Both the position numbers and the translations under genes were made by a program. This document shows positions 54,601-60,949 of a stretch of DNA of 64,000 bases, piece by piece. Below the pieces are notes generated by a model. It had not been told where the DNA came from and made no database searches. It worked only from the letters and a program-made list of their open reading frames with translations. Origin of the DNA: Mycetocola spongiae (GTDB lineage: Bacteria; Actinomycetota; Actinomycetes; Actinomycetales; Microbacteriaceae); contig NZ_CP080203.1 of NCBI RefSeq assembly GCF_020424085.1, forward strand, positions 3,100,001 through 3,164,000. The letters are read 5' to 3'. Within the stretch, counting starts at the first letter, position 1; the number at the start of each line of letters is the position of its first letter.

Positions 54601-54661
54601 CGGATGGCTGCTGATCCTGCGCCGCAAGAAGAGGGAAAATGATGTCACACTCGACCATTAA
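42692..54661 (+). CDS. Giant secreted repeat protein, invasin/adhesin-like, membrane- or wall-anchored
   Basis: A single frame of 3989 residues. The ATG at 42692 gives a clear signal peptide (KKFLTLLLASALALSGL, cleavage near AAAAAM); the frame is open to 42623 without better support. Residues about 45-490 form a head with VCATRF...CTLYAAIQEANA (CSLREA-like) and many NNTV/NGQV turns of a right-handed beta-helix. A Calx-beta-like domain (about 730-880) and an Ig-like domain follow. From about 1005 to 3770 run about 26 repeats of roughly 106 residues, with the core HTITVTLADAxGNPVSGQA and TAGTYTATVTSxxAGxKTITV. These are of the Big-1/invasin-intimin type. Two more domains precede a membrane segment (about 3952-3972) and RRKKRE. 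LSLTGA before it resembles a variant sortase motif. The role is probably adhesion or surface coating; the partner is unknown. Confidence 0.85.
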   Translation: MTQPASGSGKKFLTLLLASALALSGLTAIATLNAAAAAMPDNGYSHTFYVDDARDVADATPGDGVCATRFSAGTPAVPTCTLYAAIQEANALPADASVLIAPAPQIRLVNGTYAASAEIQLNWNTTNNPAPQVPEMSRSMVNDAGINAAIDGDTNSRYWVQHDNVTLDFQNRLGWSIVTDSGYNVLLFTGKNQTFRNFTKLTSAEGGIYVGATAENFSVINGQVANPATTPALPSNYALERGIVIVEGAKNTLIQNVHFQRNYWDAILLAPARNGDLIIDGLTVDRSSWDQPVNGGGYDPVYNYFVRNWNTAVSGQNILITNNTVRAWGADGGNSNVIDFTGGTWNNMMIRGNTFTATVNRSNNPIYLNNLGPTTTTVRDNTFIYDGPGTQSSSVNSSWVRVNGSTTANSSDGVRIFNNSVVGGYSAVQISNQSVTAKTNPIYRNIMTRVGGIVTAANENTLTNSNGIYNAANGRIRTVFPTAATVISEPAQACRIDIAVAPPGTGGNAIPTQDIYVDVFLGRGAFAGGDGEGLEQYVGRISTTQAALPATFGLPYTGTGDQNVVRLQTTEVATGNTSQYSRVVSATGLSSCAPQAWIKQGGWFNEAGTLSSTQEDPTSFRDVSFEIRASEPVGSNALTAEDIVFTGTAPGQQVVSLTPISLNSWTLVTRANGTGTIVPMIPAGAFSNAAGVSNVDPANTTAAPINFAGFSDIAETTGIAGPDIDHSVLYNSPLGITGPDPLAITVAEPGTETASFRVSNLSVDPAGRVTKAPTAPVILGQQWSGLVPDATLPIPVPEQTAAGILRALPTHENLSATEPTLDTIDRFVDVPVQAIDNLVVDGTRAATLNLTVTSEDPEFNGLILRPVPVTVTDNDRPIATAATLSVETNGQLANGLENNVLRAHVENADGAAVSNAAVTFGIPENTTWPGPDGIPGTEDDVIGGPEATATILTVEGGEARLHLVSEIPGSYSVTARVNGTETISGSPQSVTFKRAPIDIANPGTNFTVSGGSVIADGVATHTVTVNLTDGAGHPAAGWVDALSGSVVPAAGTVLSGFSATETLGEYTATLTSTVAQTVAVAVSLRDDAGTENSLGLLEGGNRNAVFIAGIPEIGEGRSGVIIDDNNARPADGTAAHQITVTLADALGNPVTGVASRLSTRVADNASGAVIVSALAETGTPGVYRALVRSTSAGAHEITVLFDGALEIGSVSALFAAGAPDLGNPGTRVRVSTGEQTVGSGSHSITVTLADAFGNPVSGQAASLVATTPGALGGGSITGFTETATAGTYTATITSQRAGDKVLTTRLGVAAITVDGNATARFIAAAADLENTGSRMVVSGGEVTAGEGTHGVTVTLADRYGNPVSGRAADLAAISAEDLGTGEISAFTEGERPGTYLATVSSSISGDKTIEATLAGAEITAGGNTVAAFIASSVDVDNIGTRFTVTGGDQTVSDGTHTITVTLSDSLGNPVPDQAAGILSTTSADLGGGAISAFSETDTIGTYTASVTSTLAGDKPIRTVFGADRLTVLAEGNDTARFIPAAVDPGASGFEVSSGTQTVGTGTHSVDITLRDGFGNPVSDRAADLAATATPSTGVTLSAITEISPGLYRATVGSTVAGTTTIAVSLDTTDLAATGNAEARFRAGAVDLENGSFYTVSGGSVSVSGVPHSVSITLRDAFDNPVTGQAGAVLAATVDPLGSGGIGAFVESEPGLYLATVTSSVAGIKAITATFGGLSISGKDNTDADFIAGGVDPGNDATRYRVSTGTATVGSGEHTVSVTLADSTGNPVRGQAQGLSAISAQALGGGEISAFTESAQTPGTYQARITSTLAGSKTITVRFGAAPVTLNGNGIARFIAADVDLTGVGSGYRVSTGTASVAGGSHTVTVTLADEFGNPVAVPAANLAAATAAGLGTGVISGFTASATAGTFTATVTSSLAGIKPITVTLGADPVTSRGNADASFIAGGVAPGSSRFTVSTDTVPAGTGSHMITTTLADAAGNPVSGQAAGLLATAAGGLGTGSITSFIEDGAPGSYRASVTSSSAGSKTISVTFGGSALAADGNRLAVFSAGNVDPGALGTGYSVSGGSASVEGGSHTVTATLSDALGNPVSGESARLAADTEDALGGGGISGFTETTTAGRYSALITSSISGGKAVTVTYDAGDLELRGNGIATFIAGEPDTSAEGTHYRVSTGDRVVGEGEHTVTVSLVDAAGNAVTGMDSTLEALSTPGLGSGEIGEFSESETEPGTYTATIGSTLAGEKTITVTTHDDPISADGNTIASFIAAAVDPADALSTYRVSAGQEIVGTGEHTVTVTLGDAYGNPVSGAAAGLLAISAQDIGDGIISSFTESAEDPGTYTASIGSSLAGDKTITVGYDGVDLATTANTVAEFIAGSVDPGNAATGFAVSTDGVVVGSGTHTITVTLADAAGNPVSGAAGTLLATTTAGLGSGSITAFTPVAATPGSYTASVSSTSAGSKPIQVTSGSRPLTADGNAAALFLAAAVDPGQDGTRYSVSTGNAVVGTGSHLITVTLADGFGNPAPGHAARLSAEAEDLGAGVISGFSPGTTAGTYTATIGSTLAGSKAVSVNLDTTALTVSGNGSAVFIAAGVDPDGEDTGYHVSTGEAVAGAGSHTITVTLADALGNPVPGIAASLVALSEADLGTGSISGFSETTTAGTYTATVTSTRSGEKPITVTSDGQGLEASGNTLARFIAGDPAPGNAGTGFSVSTGSASIAGGTHLITVTVADALGNPVPGLAADIAATTSADLGDGEIANITESAVPGTYIAEVTSSLAGSKPISATLDGTALTARGNTAAVFIAGGVNPGNAATSYAVSTGNAVVGTGSHTITALLADSGGNPVAGQSAGLTAQTLDALGTGVISGFTETTTAGTYTATISSAVAGTKTVTVRFGATELNAEGNTGAVFVAGAVSPENPGTGFIVSTGERVVGLETHTVTIVLRDALGNAVSGAAADLAVNTTASLGEGEIGAITEGGSAGVYTASIGSTVSGSKPITATWDGAALSATGNTNAVFAAGEVVPNGEGSAFSVSTGDASVTDGSHLITVRLVDGYGNPVPGQATRIAAASEQPLGDGEISGFSETPTAGTYTASITSSISGPKTVAATFESTELTASGNNIAIFTAGGVDLGNENTRFYVGEGTRVVGVGTHEITAILADAAGNAVPGQADCLSAVSAQDLGAGSVSGFTETAVAGTYTAQVGSTSAGEKTITVRCGASAVEVAGNDIATFIAAAVDPGAEGTGYLVTTGDRVVGSGGHTVTATLSDEFGNPVSGFAVALAAASSADLGGGVISGFVAGSVPGTYTATVTSTRSGAKPITVSLDDVALSGGANTEAVFIAADVDLTAAGTGFEVSAGEASVAAGSHAVTITLRDEFGNAVPGQAPSLLAATAAALGTGGITAPVETTTAGTYSATITSSLAGEKPVTVTLAGEALTALGNATATFIAGGVDPTHGSSGFMVGTGSVPVGGAGHPITVTLADAAGNPVAGQAAGLRGTSVATLGDGEISAFTETDIAGTYSAQVTSTSAGSKPIGVTFGASVLRAAGNADALFGAEAVDLGAAGSGLSVPGGPATVGTGSHPITITLSDRYGNPVGGITTLSARTEAALGDGAIGAVTETATAGTYRAIITSTLAGLKPVTGQFGDLEIPVRGNANAAFVSGPADPAHTLIEATGPIRADGIEASTVTVQLRDGFNNPATAVVPVALSTTLGTPGEMVHIAEGEYRGQVRSLTPGTAVVTPVVQGVRAAVTAEIIFLDATPPAPPVPEPTAGSSVSGCSEPGSTVTVYDAAGRVIGVTTAGEDCRFTAQLSPRQEPGAVIFLTATDADGDVSERASVRVGLITLDLESDPLTAGDVQRAFGHHFQPGEEVSGLLQSDPIALGTRMADAEGNVIFEVRIPSDFEPGIHRVTLTGSFSGAVSATFEVRAPAPIITGPGLSLTGASAILPLGLGALLLLVGGWLLILRRKKRENDVTLDH
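45707..54002 (+). repeat. Array of about 26 coding repeats, 315-325 bp each
   Basis: Each unit encodes one Ig-like domain of about 106 residues, starting near YxVSTGxxxVGxGxHTITVTL and ending near GNxxAxFIAGxVDPGN. The first and last units are the most divergent. Several DNA blocks (for example the region around ACCGCGGGCACCTATACC) recur almost unchanged, so recombination between units is possible. Confidence 0.85.
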
Positions 54662-54683
54662 TCCACAGATCCCGGAGGGAAAA

Positions 54684-55055
54684 ATGACCGGATTTCGAAC
54701 CACGGCGGCGGCCCTGATCCTCGCCGCCGGCCTCGCCCTCACGGGGTGCAGCGGCCCGGCCCCGGGCCTGCCCGAGGGCCTGCCCGCGGGATTCCAGCTG
54801 GCCCCCGGCGAGGTCTCCAATGCGGTCACCGCCGCGGATAATAACTGGTCCTTCTCGGTGCAGGTGGAGGACGAGGAGGCCCAGCGCGCGGCGGTGCAGC
54901 GCCTAACCGATGCGGGCTATCGCCTCCTCGGGGAAAACGAGACCGCCACGGGCACCACGTATTCGCTCTCGGATGATCGGATCAACGCGACCCTGGTGCT
55001 CACCCAACAGGATGATCGCCACCTGGTGATCTATAACCTCGTGCGGCTGGAATAG
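54684..55055 (+). CDS. Small lipoprotein
   Basis: This 123-residue protein has a lipoprotein signal peptide with lipobox LTGC (Cys near residue 24), followed by a Pro/Gly-rich linker. A small domain of about 90 residues (NNWSFSVQVEDEEAQRAAVQ ... DRHLVIYNLVRLE) follows. CGGAGGGA lies upstream of the ATG at 54684. It begins 22 bases after the giant gene stop, so the two are probably cotranscribed, and it may help anchor or fold the giant protein. No family recognised. Confidence 0.75.
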   Translation: MTGFRTTAAALILAAGLALTGCSGPAPGLPEGLPAGFQLAPGEVSNAVTAADNNWSFSVQVEDEEAQRAAVQRLTDAGYRLLGENETATGTTYSLSDDRINATLVLTQQDDRHLVIYNLVRLE

Positions 55056-55064
55056 CGCACGGGT

Positions 55065-55095
55065 GCGGGGCGGGTGCCTCCCCCGCCCGCCCCGC
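55065..55095 (+). terminator. GC-rich hairpin after the lipoprotein gene
   Basis: GCGGGGCGGG pairs perfectly with CCCGCCCCGC around an 11-base loop. There is no T run, so termination is only possible. Confidence 0.4.
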
Positions 55096-55179
55096 TGTCA
55101 CGGGGGAGAGTGCGCGTCAGCGCCGTGTAAGTGCCCCCGTGCAGACTGTGTCCCGTAGCTTCTGAAAGGACACACACTC

Positions 55180-56163
55180 GTGAATACACACTCCCCCTGG
55201 GCCGTGGAGGCCGACGGCCTGGTGAAAACATTTGGCACCAACCGCGCCGTGGACGGGGTCGATCTGCGCGTTGCCACCGGCAGCGTCTACGGCGTCCTCG
55301 GCCCCAATGGCGCCGGCAAGACCACCGTGATTTCCATGCTCGCCACGCTCCTGCGTCCCGATGCCGGCAGCGCCCGCATTTTTGGGCATGACGTGGGCAA
55401 GGAGGCGCAGATCGTGCGCCAGCTCATCGGCGTGACCGGGCAATACGCCTCCGTGGATGAGGGCCTCTCCGCGACCGAAAATCTCTTCCTCTTCTCCCGC
55501 CTGCTGGGCCTGGGCCGCGCCGAATCCCGGCGCAAGGCCGCCGATCTGCTGGAGGAGTTTGGCCTGACCGAGGCGGCCAAACGGCCCCTGAAAAACTTCT
55601 CCGGCGGAATGCGCCGCCGCCTCGATCTCGCCGCGAGCCTCATCTCGCAGCCCCCGCTGATCTTCCTGGACGAGCCCACCACGGGCCTGGATCCGCGCAC
55701 CCGCGCCCAGATGTGGGAGACCATCCGCCGCCTCGTGGCGGGCGGCTCCACCGTGCTGCTCACCACGCAGTACCTGGACGAGGCCGATCAGCTCGCCGAC
55801 CGCATCGCCGTGATCGACCGCGGCCGGGTGGTGGCCGAGGGCACGGGCGATGAACTGAAATCCGCGGTGGGCAATTCCTCGCTGCTGCTGCGCCTGAGCG
55901 ATGACTCCCGCCGCGAGGATGCCCTCGCCACCGCGGGCCGCGTGCTGGGTGTGGCCGGTACCGCCTCACCCGAGGCCGCGCGGATCACGGTGCCCCTCGC
56001 GCATCCCGATCGGGTCACCGATCTGCTGATCGAGCTGCGCGCCGAGGGCATCCACCTGGACGAGTTCAGCGTCCAAAAACCGAGCCTGGACGATGTGTTC
56101 CTGGCCATTACCGGGCACGACGCCGCGAGCGAGACCCCGGAGAGCGAAGGAGCAGCAGCATGA
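55180..56163 (+). CDS. DrrA-type ABC transporter ATP-binding protein
   Basis: This 327-residue ATPase belongs to the daunorubicin-resistance (DrrA) family. Walker A GPNGAGKTT, signature NFSGGMRRRLDLA, Walker B LIFLDEPTTGLD and the C-terminal extension ending SLDDVFLAITGH are all present. The GTG at 55180 has GAAAGGA upstream. It overlaps the permease gene by 4 bases. The pair exports a hydrophobic drug, lipid or polymer; the substrate is unknown. Confidence 0.92.
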   Translation: MNTHSPWAVEADGLVKTFGTNRAVDGVDLRVATGSVYGVLGPNGAGKTTVISMLATLLRPDAGSARIFGHDVGKEAQIVRQLIGVTGQYASVDEGLSATENLFLFSRLLGLGRAESRRKAADLLEEFGLTEAAKRPLKNFSGGMRRRLDLAASLISQPPLIFLDEPTTGLDPRTRAQMWETIRRLVAGGSTVLLTTQYLDEADQLADRIAVIDRGRVVAEGTGDELKSAVGNSSLLLRLSDDSRREDALATAGRVLGVAGTASPEAARITVPLAHPDRVTDLLIELRAEGIHLDEFSVQKPSLDDVFLAITGHDAASETPESEGAAA

Positions 56164-57014
56164 CCAGCCTCAGTACCGAAACCACCGCCGATCGTTCGCC
56201 GCTGCTCAATAGGATCACCCCGGGGCGCGATCGCGTCCTGCGGAACCGGGTCACGCTCTCCGAGACCCTGCGCCACTCCTTCACGATGGCCTATCGGGGC
56301 CTGCTGAAGATTAAGCGCACCCCCGAGCAGCTCTTTGATGTCACGCTGCAACCGATCATCTTCACCCTGATGTTCACGTATATTTTTGGCGGGGCCATCG
56401 CGGGGGATATTGCGAGCTATCTGCCCGTGATCATCCCCGGCATCCTGGTGCAGACCGTGATCACCACCTCGGTGGTCACCGGAACCCAGCTGCGCGAGGA
56501 CATGGATAAGGGCGTTTTTGACCGCTTCCGTTCGCTCCCGATCGCCCGGATCGCGCCGCTCTCCGGCGCGCTCCTCGCCGATACCGTGCGCTATACCATC
56601 GCGACGACCCTGACGTTTGTGATGGGTTACATCATGGGCTTCCGCCCCGCGGGCGGCATCCTCGCCGTGATCGGGGCCGCGCTGCTGGTGATTGTCTGTG
56701 CCTGGGCCATCAGCTGGATCTTTGCGTTCTTCGGCGTGATCGCCCGCTCGGCCTCGAGCGTGCAGGGTATCTCGATGATTGTGCTCTTCCCGCTCACGTT
56801 CCTCTCCAACGCATTTGTTCCCGTGGATACGATGCCCGGTTGGCTACAGACGTTTGTGAATATCAACCCGGTCTCCCACCTGGTCACCTCGGTGCGCGAT
56901 ATTCTCAACACCGGAGCCGTGACCGGCGAGGTCTTCTGGCCGCTGCTGGGCTCCGCGGTGATCGTCGCGATCTTCGCCCCGCTCACCGTGCGCGCCTATA
57001 TGCGCCGCGCCTAA
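56160..57014 (+). CDS. DrrB-type ABC-2 permease
   Basis: This 284-residue permease has six membrane segments. The family features are FDVTLQPIIFTLMFTYIFGG in the first membrane segment, LREDMDKGVFDRFRSLPI in the cytosolic loop and FLSNAFVPVDTMPGWLQ near residue 220. It is coupled to DrrA by ATGA. A terminator follows. Confidence 0.92.
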   Translation: MTSLSTETTADRSPLLNRITPGRDRVLRNRVTLSETLRHSFTMAYRGLLKIKRTPEQLFDVTLQPIIFTLMFTYIFGGAIAGDIASYLPVIIPGILVQTVITTSVVTGTQLREDMDKGVFDRFRSLPIARIAPLSGALLADTVRYTIATTLTFVMGYIMGFRPAGGILAVIGAALLVIVCAWAISWIFAFFGVIARSASSVQGISMIVLFPLTFLSNAFVPVDTMPGWLQTFVNINPVSHLVTSVRDILNTGAVTGEVFWPLLGSAVIVAIFAPLTVRAYMRRA

Positions 57015-57028
57015 TCCGCCAGGAGGAA

Positions 57029-57066
57029 CGGCCCCGATCCGCGCGGATCGGGGCCGTTTTGCGTTC
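57029..57066 (+). terminator. Terminator of the drrAB-like operon
   Basis: AACGGCCCCGATCC pairs with GGATCGGGGCCGTT around a short loop and is followed by TTGC. The adjacent convergent gene ends 20 bases further on. Confidence 0.8.
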
Positions 57067-57085
57067 GCCGCGGCGGGCAAGCCGT

Positions 57086-60000
57086 TCAGGCCGGTTTGGC
57101 CCCGAGCGTATTCCAGAGGGGATCGGCGAGCAGCTCGCGCGCGAGGGCCACCCGGCCGCTCAGGTCCAGCGCCTCGACCCGGGCCTCGGCCGCCGCAAAC
57201 CGCTCGGCCCCAAAGGCCTCCGCCTGGCGGCGCTCATGGGTGGCAATACGCAGCGTGGGTAGCTCCTGGCGGGCCGAGAATGTGCGCGTGCAGATCAGCA
57301 GCGGCAGGGTCAAATCCGCGACCCGCGGATCGATCAGCGAATACGTGGAGATCGCGAGAACCATCGATCCCCAGACCGGAAGGTCGTTATTGGATCCGTG
57401 GAGCCGCTGCAGGGCCAGGGCCCGGCGGCGCAGCCGTTGCAGCGCCGGGAGGGCATCCACCCCGGTGAGTCCGTGCGCCGCGACCGAACCCGAGGCCACC
57501 ATCGAATACCACGGATAGGCGCGATCGCGCGGCGAGAGGAACATCCGCTCGGCCCGCACATACTCGGTCAGGCCACGCTCGGGATGCCCCGTGCGCAGCG
57601 AGAGCTCGGCGCGGCCCGCCCAGCCCACCGAGCGGAAATCCTCGTCCGGGTTTTTTGTCGCCGGGAAGTCCCCAGCGCCGATGCTCAGCGCCGCCATCGT
57701 CTCGGGGGTGCCCTCATAGATCGCCAGCAGCCACTCCATATGGCGGCGGTTCTCCTCCAGGTGCAGCGTGCGCAGCCCGGGCAGGGCCAGGCGTGCCCAG
57801 TGCACCGCGCGCCGATCATCGGCCATCTCGCTATAGAGCTGCGCGAGGATCAGCCGGGTCAGCGCCATGAGCCACAGATCATCCAGCGCCTCGGCGCGCT
57901 GCGCGGCCCGCTCGGCCAGCCCCAGCGCCACCCGCGCCCGGCCCGCGTTTTCAGCGAGCTGAGCGGAGAGAAACAGGCCGTATACCGATACCTCGGGCCG
58001 GGGATCGGCGCAGACCGCGGCGAGTTCCCGCTCGAGCGCGCGATGATCACCCGCGGCCCGCAGGAGGCGATAGAGCCCGGGAATGCGCGGATCGCTCACC
58101 GCTCCGGTGTCCAGGAGCGCCCGCAGCCGGCGCAGCGAGAGCACTCCCCGCCGCAGCGAGCCAAATAGCCCCAGCGCGCTCTGCATCAGCAGACCCATCG
58201 CGGCGGAATTGGCCAGCGCGCCGCGATAGCCGGTCTCCTCGGCGGGCAGCGGGGCCAGCGCGAGCGCAAGCGCCTCCAGCTCCCCAAATGTGTTTTGGCG
58301 CGCCCAACAGAACGCGAGCAGGCCAAAGATTGCGTGGGCCGTGGCGCTATCCCCGCGGTCGGCGGCGCGGCGCAGCGCCCAGATCAGGTTGTCCTGATCG
58401 GCGAGGGTGCGCGCAAAACCGGATACCTGTTGCGGCCCATCGGTGAGCGGCAGCAGTTCCAGGGCCAGCTCGCGGGCCCAGTCCAGGGCCCGCGTGAGCA
58501 CCCGCTCCCGCCCGCCCAGCTCGGCGAGCGTGATGGTGCCAAATTCGCGCACCGTCTCCAGCATCTGGAAGCGCATCTCGCCGCTCTCGGGATGCTCAAA
58601 GGCACGCAGCAGCGATTGCAGGGCGAGCCCCTCCAGCTCGGCATCCACGTTGCGGCCGGAGACCGCGTGGGCGGCGGCGCGGGTGAAGCCATGCGGGAAG
58701 ATCGAGGTGTTTAAAAACACCTCGCGTTCGGCATCGGTCAGCAGGTTCCAGCTCCACCCGATCACGGCAATCAGCGTGCGATGCCGATCGGGGATCGCGC
58801 GGTTCCCGGAGACCAGGAAATCCAGCCGGTTTTCCAGCCCCGCCGCGATCTCGGCGAGCGAGAGCGAACGGATGCGGGCCGCGGCCAGCTCGATCGCCAG
58901 GGGGAGCCCGTCCAGGCGATCGCAGAGCGCGGCCACCGCCGCGGAATCCAGGCGGGCACCGGGCCGGGCGGCCAGCGCGCGCTCGCGGAACAGCGTCACG
59001 GCGGGTCCGGGTTCCCCGTTGATCTCGGAGCGCAGCGGGGCGGGCTCCCATAGCGCCTCGCCCGGGATCATCAGCGGGGCGCGGCTCGTGGTGAGGATGC
59101 GCAGGTCCGCGCATAATTCGAGGGCCTCGGCGCCCCAGCGGGCCACGGCATCGATCAGGTGCTCGCAGTTATCCAGCACCAGGAGGGTGGGCTTTTGGGC
59201 GAGCGCGGTCAGGATCCGTTCGCCCAGATCGGCGCGGGCCCGGGCATCGCCGAGCCGGGTATCGCCCACGGCCTCGCGCAGGCCCAGCGCGCTGCCGAGC
59301 GCCAGCGGCAGGTCGCTCGCGGCCCCGACGCCCGCGAGTTCCGTCACGATGACGCGCGCAATGAGCGGTGCGGCGGCGGCCGCCGCGGCATGCGCCAGGC
59401 GGGTTTTCCCGAGCCCGCCGGGCCCCAGGATGGTCACCAGCCGGCCCGTGGCCAGGGCGTGGCCGATGCCGCGCAGGTCCTCCTCGCGCCCGATCAGCGG
59501 ATCGGGGAAGCGCCGGATCCCGGCGGTGCTGGCGGGCTGCATTAGCTCCGCGGCGGATGCCGCGGGTGTGGCGGCTGGCGGGGCGTCCCGGCGCAGGATC
59601 TCGGTGTTCAGCGCTCTCAGCGCGGGGGAGGGATCGCTACCCAGCTCGGACGCGAGGCGCTCGCGCAGCCCGGCATAAACGGCGAGGGCCGCTGCGGGCT
59701 CACCCAGGCTATCCAGCGCGCGGATCAGATCCTCGTGCGGGGCCTCGTTCAGCGGCTCGGCGCGGCAGAGCTCACCCAGCAGCGGGCGCGCCGCGGCGGG
59801 ATTCCCCGCGGCTAGCAGTGCCGCGGCGTGTTTGGCCAGAAGATCGCGGCGCAGAACCGCGGCATATTCGGCCAGCTCGGCGGCCACGGGATGATCTCCC
59901 AGCCCGGCGCCGGGGGCCCCGGCCCAGAGCGCCAGCGCAGCGCCGCGCGCGGCATCATCCTGTCCGTGCCGGGCGGCCTCGGCCGCGGCCAGATCGCTGC

Positions 60001-60274
60001 CCAATTCGAGCCGATATCCCGCGGGGCCAAGCGTGATGGCCCCGGCCGGTAGCAGGCGCCGGGTGCGTGAAATCAGGGTTTGCAGCGCCGCCCGGGCATC
60101 GCCGGGACCCTCCTCGCCCCAGATTTCCGCGGCCAGCCGGCCGGCCGAGACGGGATCGGGGCCGGCGAGGGCGAGCACGGCGAGCAGGACGCGCGGCAGC
60201 AGGCCGCTGGGTTCGGTGCCGTCCACCGTGACCGGGCCGAGCAGGCGCAGGGGTGGATCGGGGAACGGGTGCAC
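57086..60274 (-). CDS. SARP/BTAD-type regulator fused to an NB-ARC-like ATPase
   Basis: This 1062-residue regulator has an OmpR-like winged helix (about residues 1-90), a bacterial transcriptional activator (BTAD) domain (about 95-230) and a STAND/NB-ARC-type ATPase (about 255-480) with Walker A GPGGLGKT at 284-291 and LVLDNCEHL. The rest is a long helical repeat-like region with no TPR motif that I can place exactly. Such proteins are large AfsR-like regulators of secondary metabolism or surface structures. TATAAT lies seven bases before the GTG, a near-perfect leaderless promoter. It faces the DrrAB operon convergently, which may be its target. Confidence 0.9.
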   Translation of the reverse strand: MHPFPDPPLRLLGPVTVDGTEPSGLLPRVLLAVLALAGPDPVSAGRLAAEIWGEEGPGDARAALQTLISRTRRLLPAGAITLGPAGYRLELGSDLAAAEAARHGQDDAARGAALALWAGAPGAGLGDHPVAAELAEYAAVLRRDLLAKHAAALLAAGNPAAARPLLGELCRAEPLNEAPHEDLIRALDSLGEPAAALAVYAGLRERLASELGSDPSPALRALNTEILRRDAPPAATPAASAAELMQPASTAGIRRFPDPLIGREEDLRGIGHALATGRLVTILGPGGLGKTRLAHAAAAAAAPLIARVIVTELAGVGAASDLPLALGSALGLREAVGDTRLGDARARADLGERILTALAQKPTLLVLDNCEHLIDAVARWGAEALELCADLRILTTSRAPLMIPGEALWEPAPLRSEINGEPGPAVTLFRERALAARPGARLDSAAVAALCDRLDGLPLAIELAAARIRSLSLAEIAAGLENRLDFLVSGNRAIPDRHRTLIAVIGWSWNLLTDAEREVFLNTSIFPHGFTRAAAHAVSGRNVDAELEGLALQSLLRAFEHPESGEMRFQMLETVREFGTITLAELGGRERVLTRALDWARELALELLPLTDGPQQVSGFARTLADQDNLIWALRRAADRGDSATAHAIFGLLAFCWARQNTFGELEALALALAPLPAEETGYRGALANSAAMGLLMQSALGLFGSLRRGVLSLRRLRALLDTGAVSDPRIPGLYRLLRAAGDHRALERELAAVCADPRPEVSVYGLFLSAQLAENAGRARVALGLAERAAQRAEALDDLWLMALTRLILAQLYSEMADDRRAVHWARLALPGLRTLHLEENRRHMEWLLAIYEGTPETMAALSIGAGDFPATKNPDEDFRSVGWAGRAELSLRTGHPERGLTEYVRAERMFLSPRDRAYPWYSMVASGSVAAHGLTGVDALPALQRLRRRALALQRLHGSNNDLPVWGSMVLAISTYSLIDPRVADLTLPLLICTRTFSARQELPTLRIATHERRQAEAFGAERFAAAEARVEALDLSGRVALARELLADPLWNTLGAKPA

Positions 60275-60331
60275 AGTGCCGATTATACGAGCCGGGACTT
60301 CGTCGGGGGTGTTCGCTACGCTGGGGGCATT

Positions 60332-60931
60332 ATGTTGTCACACGATGTTCCCACCCAGCCCGAGTATCCCATCATCGAGGAGCGGTTCCGCCTGCGCCCC
60401 GTGCAGGAGGGGGATGTGGCGGCCATTAACTCCTATCGGTCGATCCCGGAGGTGGTGCGCTATCTGCCGCATCCCGCGCAGAGCCTCGCCGATACCCAAA
60501 ACACCGTGGACCGCATGGTCACCGAGGCGGGCCTGCCGCGCCCCGGCACCTGGCTGGATCTGGCGGTGGTGCACCCGGGCACGGGCGCGCTGCTCGGGGA
60601 GGTCCTGCTGAAATGGGACGCCGAGGAGCCCGATTCGGGCGAGGTTGGGTTTGTATTCCACCCGTCGGTGCACGGCACGGGCCTGCCCACCCTCGCGGTG
60701 AACCGCGTGCTTCGGATCGGCTTTGAGGACCTCGGCTGGCGGCGCATCATCGGCATCGCCGATGCCCGCAATACCCGCTCGGGTGCGCTCATGCGGCGGC
60801 TCGGCATGCGCCAGGAGGCGCAGCATCTTGAGGCCGTGGAGTGCAAGGGCGAGTATTGCACCATGGATGAGTTTGCGATGCTCTCGCGCGAGTGGCTCGC
60901 CCGCTCGGCGCAGGAGGGCCCGCGCGATTAG
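60332..60931 (+). CDS. GNAT family N-acetyltransferase
   Basis: This 199-residue enzyme of the RimJ/RimL-like Acetyltransf_3 branch has RFRLRPVQEGDVAAIN at the N-terminus, GEVGFVFHPSVHGTGLPTLA at about 108-127 and IIGIADARNTRSGALMRRLGM at about 138-158. The acetyl-CoA loop is less basic than usual (HPSVHGTGLPT replaces the Q/RxxGxG/A motif), but the downstream NTRSGALMRRLGM is typical. The substrate is unknown. It is divergent from the SARP gene, with 57 bases between starts. Confidence 0.85.
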   Translation: MLSHDVPTQPEYPIIEERFRLRPVQEGDVAAINSYRSIPEVVRYLPHPAQSLADTQNTVDRMVTEAGLPRPGTWLDLAVVHPGTGALLGEVLLKWDAEEPDSGEVGFVFHPSVHGTGLPTLAVNRVLRIGFEDLGWRRIIGIADARNTRSGALMRRLGMRQEAQHLEAVECKGEYCTMDEFAMLSREWLARSAQEGPRD

Positions 60932-60949
60932 GCCGCGCCCCGGCGGGGC

